Source: Oscillospiraceae bacterium (GTDB taxonomy: Bacteria; Bacillota; Clostridia; Oscillospirales; Oscillospiraceae). Taken from it: DNA of 6,525 nucleotides. The first letter of the stretch is position 1; every line of letters begins with the position of its first letter. Both the position numbers and the translations under genes were made by a program. Under the pieces are notes generated by a model, which saw only the letters and a list, made by a program, of their open reading frames with translations, searched no databases and had not been told where the DNA came from. Below are positions 6,347-6,525 of this stretch, piece by piece. The stretch covers positions 1 through 6,525 of the forward strand of contig CACZSJ010000029.1 of assembly GCA_902783825.1 (NCBI GenBank), written 5' to 3'.

Positions 6347-6444
6347 GCGCTGGGCGGCGCTTTGGGCTGTCGGCTCTGTCCGCAGCCGGAAAAAAGCTAC
6401 CGGCGCCTGATTATGCTTTCTCTCTCCGGGGAGAGGCGCGATAC
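6347..6444 (+). other. Structured 5' leader of the tRNA-Ser transcript
   Basis: This stretch is non-coding and would be removed by RNase P. Three short hairpins can be drawn by eye. The first is ggctg/cagcc plus cgg/ccg (6365-6373 with 6380-6387, one bulge). The second is gccgg/ccggc (6385-6389 with 6400-6404). The third is ctctc/gagag (6422-6426 with 6431-6435). The first two share bases 6385-6387, so they exclude each other. None is followed by a U-tract on this strand. I see no second tRNA, SRP RNA or other known RNA here, and no convincing gene across 6169-6444 on either strand; the rest of that gap is filled by the two divergent promoters. Confidence 0.4.
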
Positions 6445-6525
6445 GGAGGGTTACCGAAGCGGTCATAACGGGGCGGTCTTGAAAACCGTTAGGGCGAAAG
6501 TCCACGCGGGTTCGAATCCTGCACC
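6445..6525 (+). tRNA. tRNA-Ser(UGA), 3' end cut by the window edge
   Basis: A cloverleaf can be built by eye. The acceptor 5' strand is ggagggt (6445-6451). The D stem is ccg/cgg (6454-6456 with 6469-6471). The anticodon stem is gcggt/accgt (6473-6477 with 6485-6489) with loop cttgaaa, giving anticodon TGA (6480-6482). The variable region is long (about 6490-6505), as in class II serine tRNAs, and the T arm is gcggg-ttcgaat-cctgc (6506-6522). Only the first three bases of the acceptor 3' strand (acc, 6523-6525) are inside the window, and they pair correctly with 6449-6451. The remaining four acceptor bases and the discriminator are outside. It decodes UCN serine codons, chiefly UCA. Confidence 0.95.

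Noticed and set aside
6155..6505. A 116-codon minus-strand frame overlapping the tRNA and the protease 5' end
   Set aside because: It would start inside the tRNA-Ser gene, has no ribosome binding site and reads as compositionally random protein.

Overview
The window looks like a chromosomal piece of a GC-rich Gram-positive anaerobe, most plausibly a gut-type clostridium of the Oscillospiraceae/Ruminococcaceae kind. This is an inference from four things: GC content of about 60% or more by eye, AAGGAG-type ribosome binding sites, compact U-tailed terminators, and a large membrane-anchored clostripain-family (C11) protease. No species can be named from the sequence.

Layout from left to right. 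The window opens inside a diaminopimelate decarboxylase gene (lysA, 5' end missing). Eleven bases later comes a small beta-lactamase-fold serine hydrolase that has all three family motifs but no export signal. A strong intrinsic terminator closes that pair. Next is gluQ (glutamyl-Q tRNA(Asp) synthetase). Its extended -10 promoter lies so close to the ATG that the mRNA should be leaderless. A 199-residue exported or membrane-anchored protein of unknown function follows 50 bp downstream, probably on the same transcript. A perfect 15-bp terminator stem then separates these plus-strand genes from a convergent minus-strand gene for an 847-residue membrane-tethered C11 cysteine protease, with His274 and Cys318 as the likely catalytic pair. 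To the right, a 276-bp non-coding stretch holds the protease promoter and a near-consensus promoter pointing the other way. That second promoter drives a structured leader and a tRNA-Ser(UGA) gene cut by the window end.

Functionally this is mostly housekeeping and envelope: lysine/peptidoglycan precursor metabolism, a possible cytosolic peptidoglycan- or peptide-directed hydrolase, tRNA modification, one unknown surface protein and one secreted-face protease. I see no CRISPR array, insertion sequence, phage gene or clear defence system. The points most worth a second look are the leaderless gluQ, its four-cysteine GluRS-like zinc site, the cytosolic penicillin-recognising hydrolase, the PmC11-like architecture of the protease, and a 16/19 match to the Tn5 mosaic end just upstream of the protease gene.
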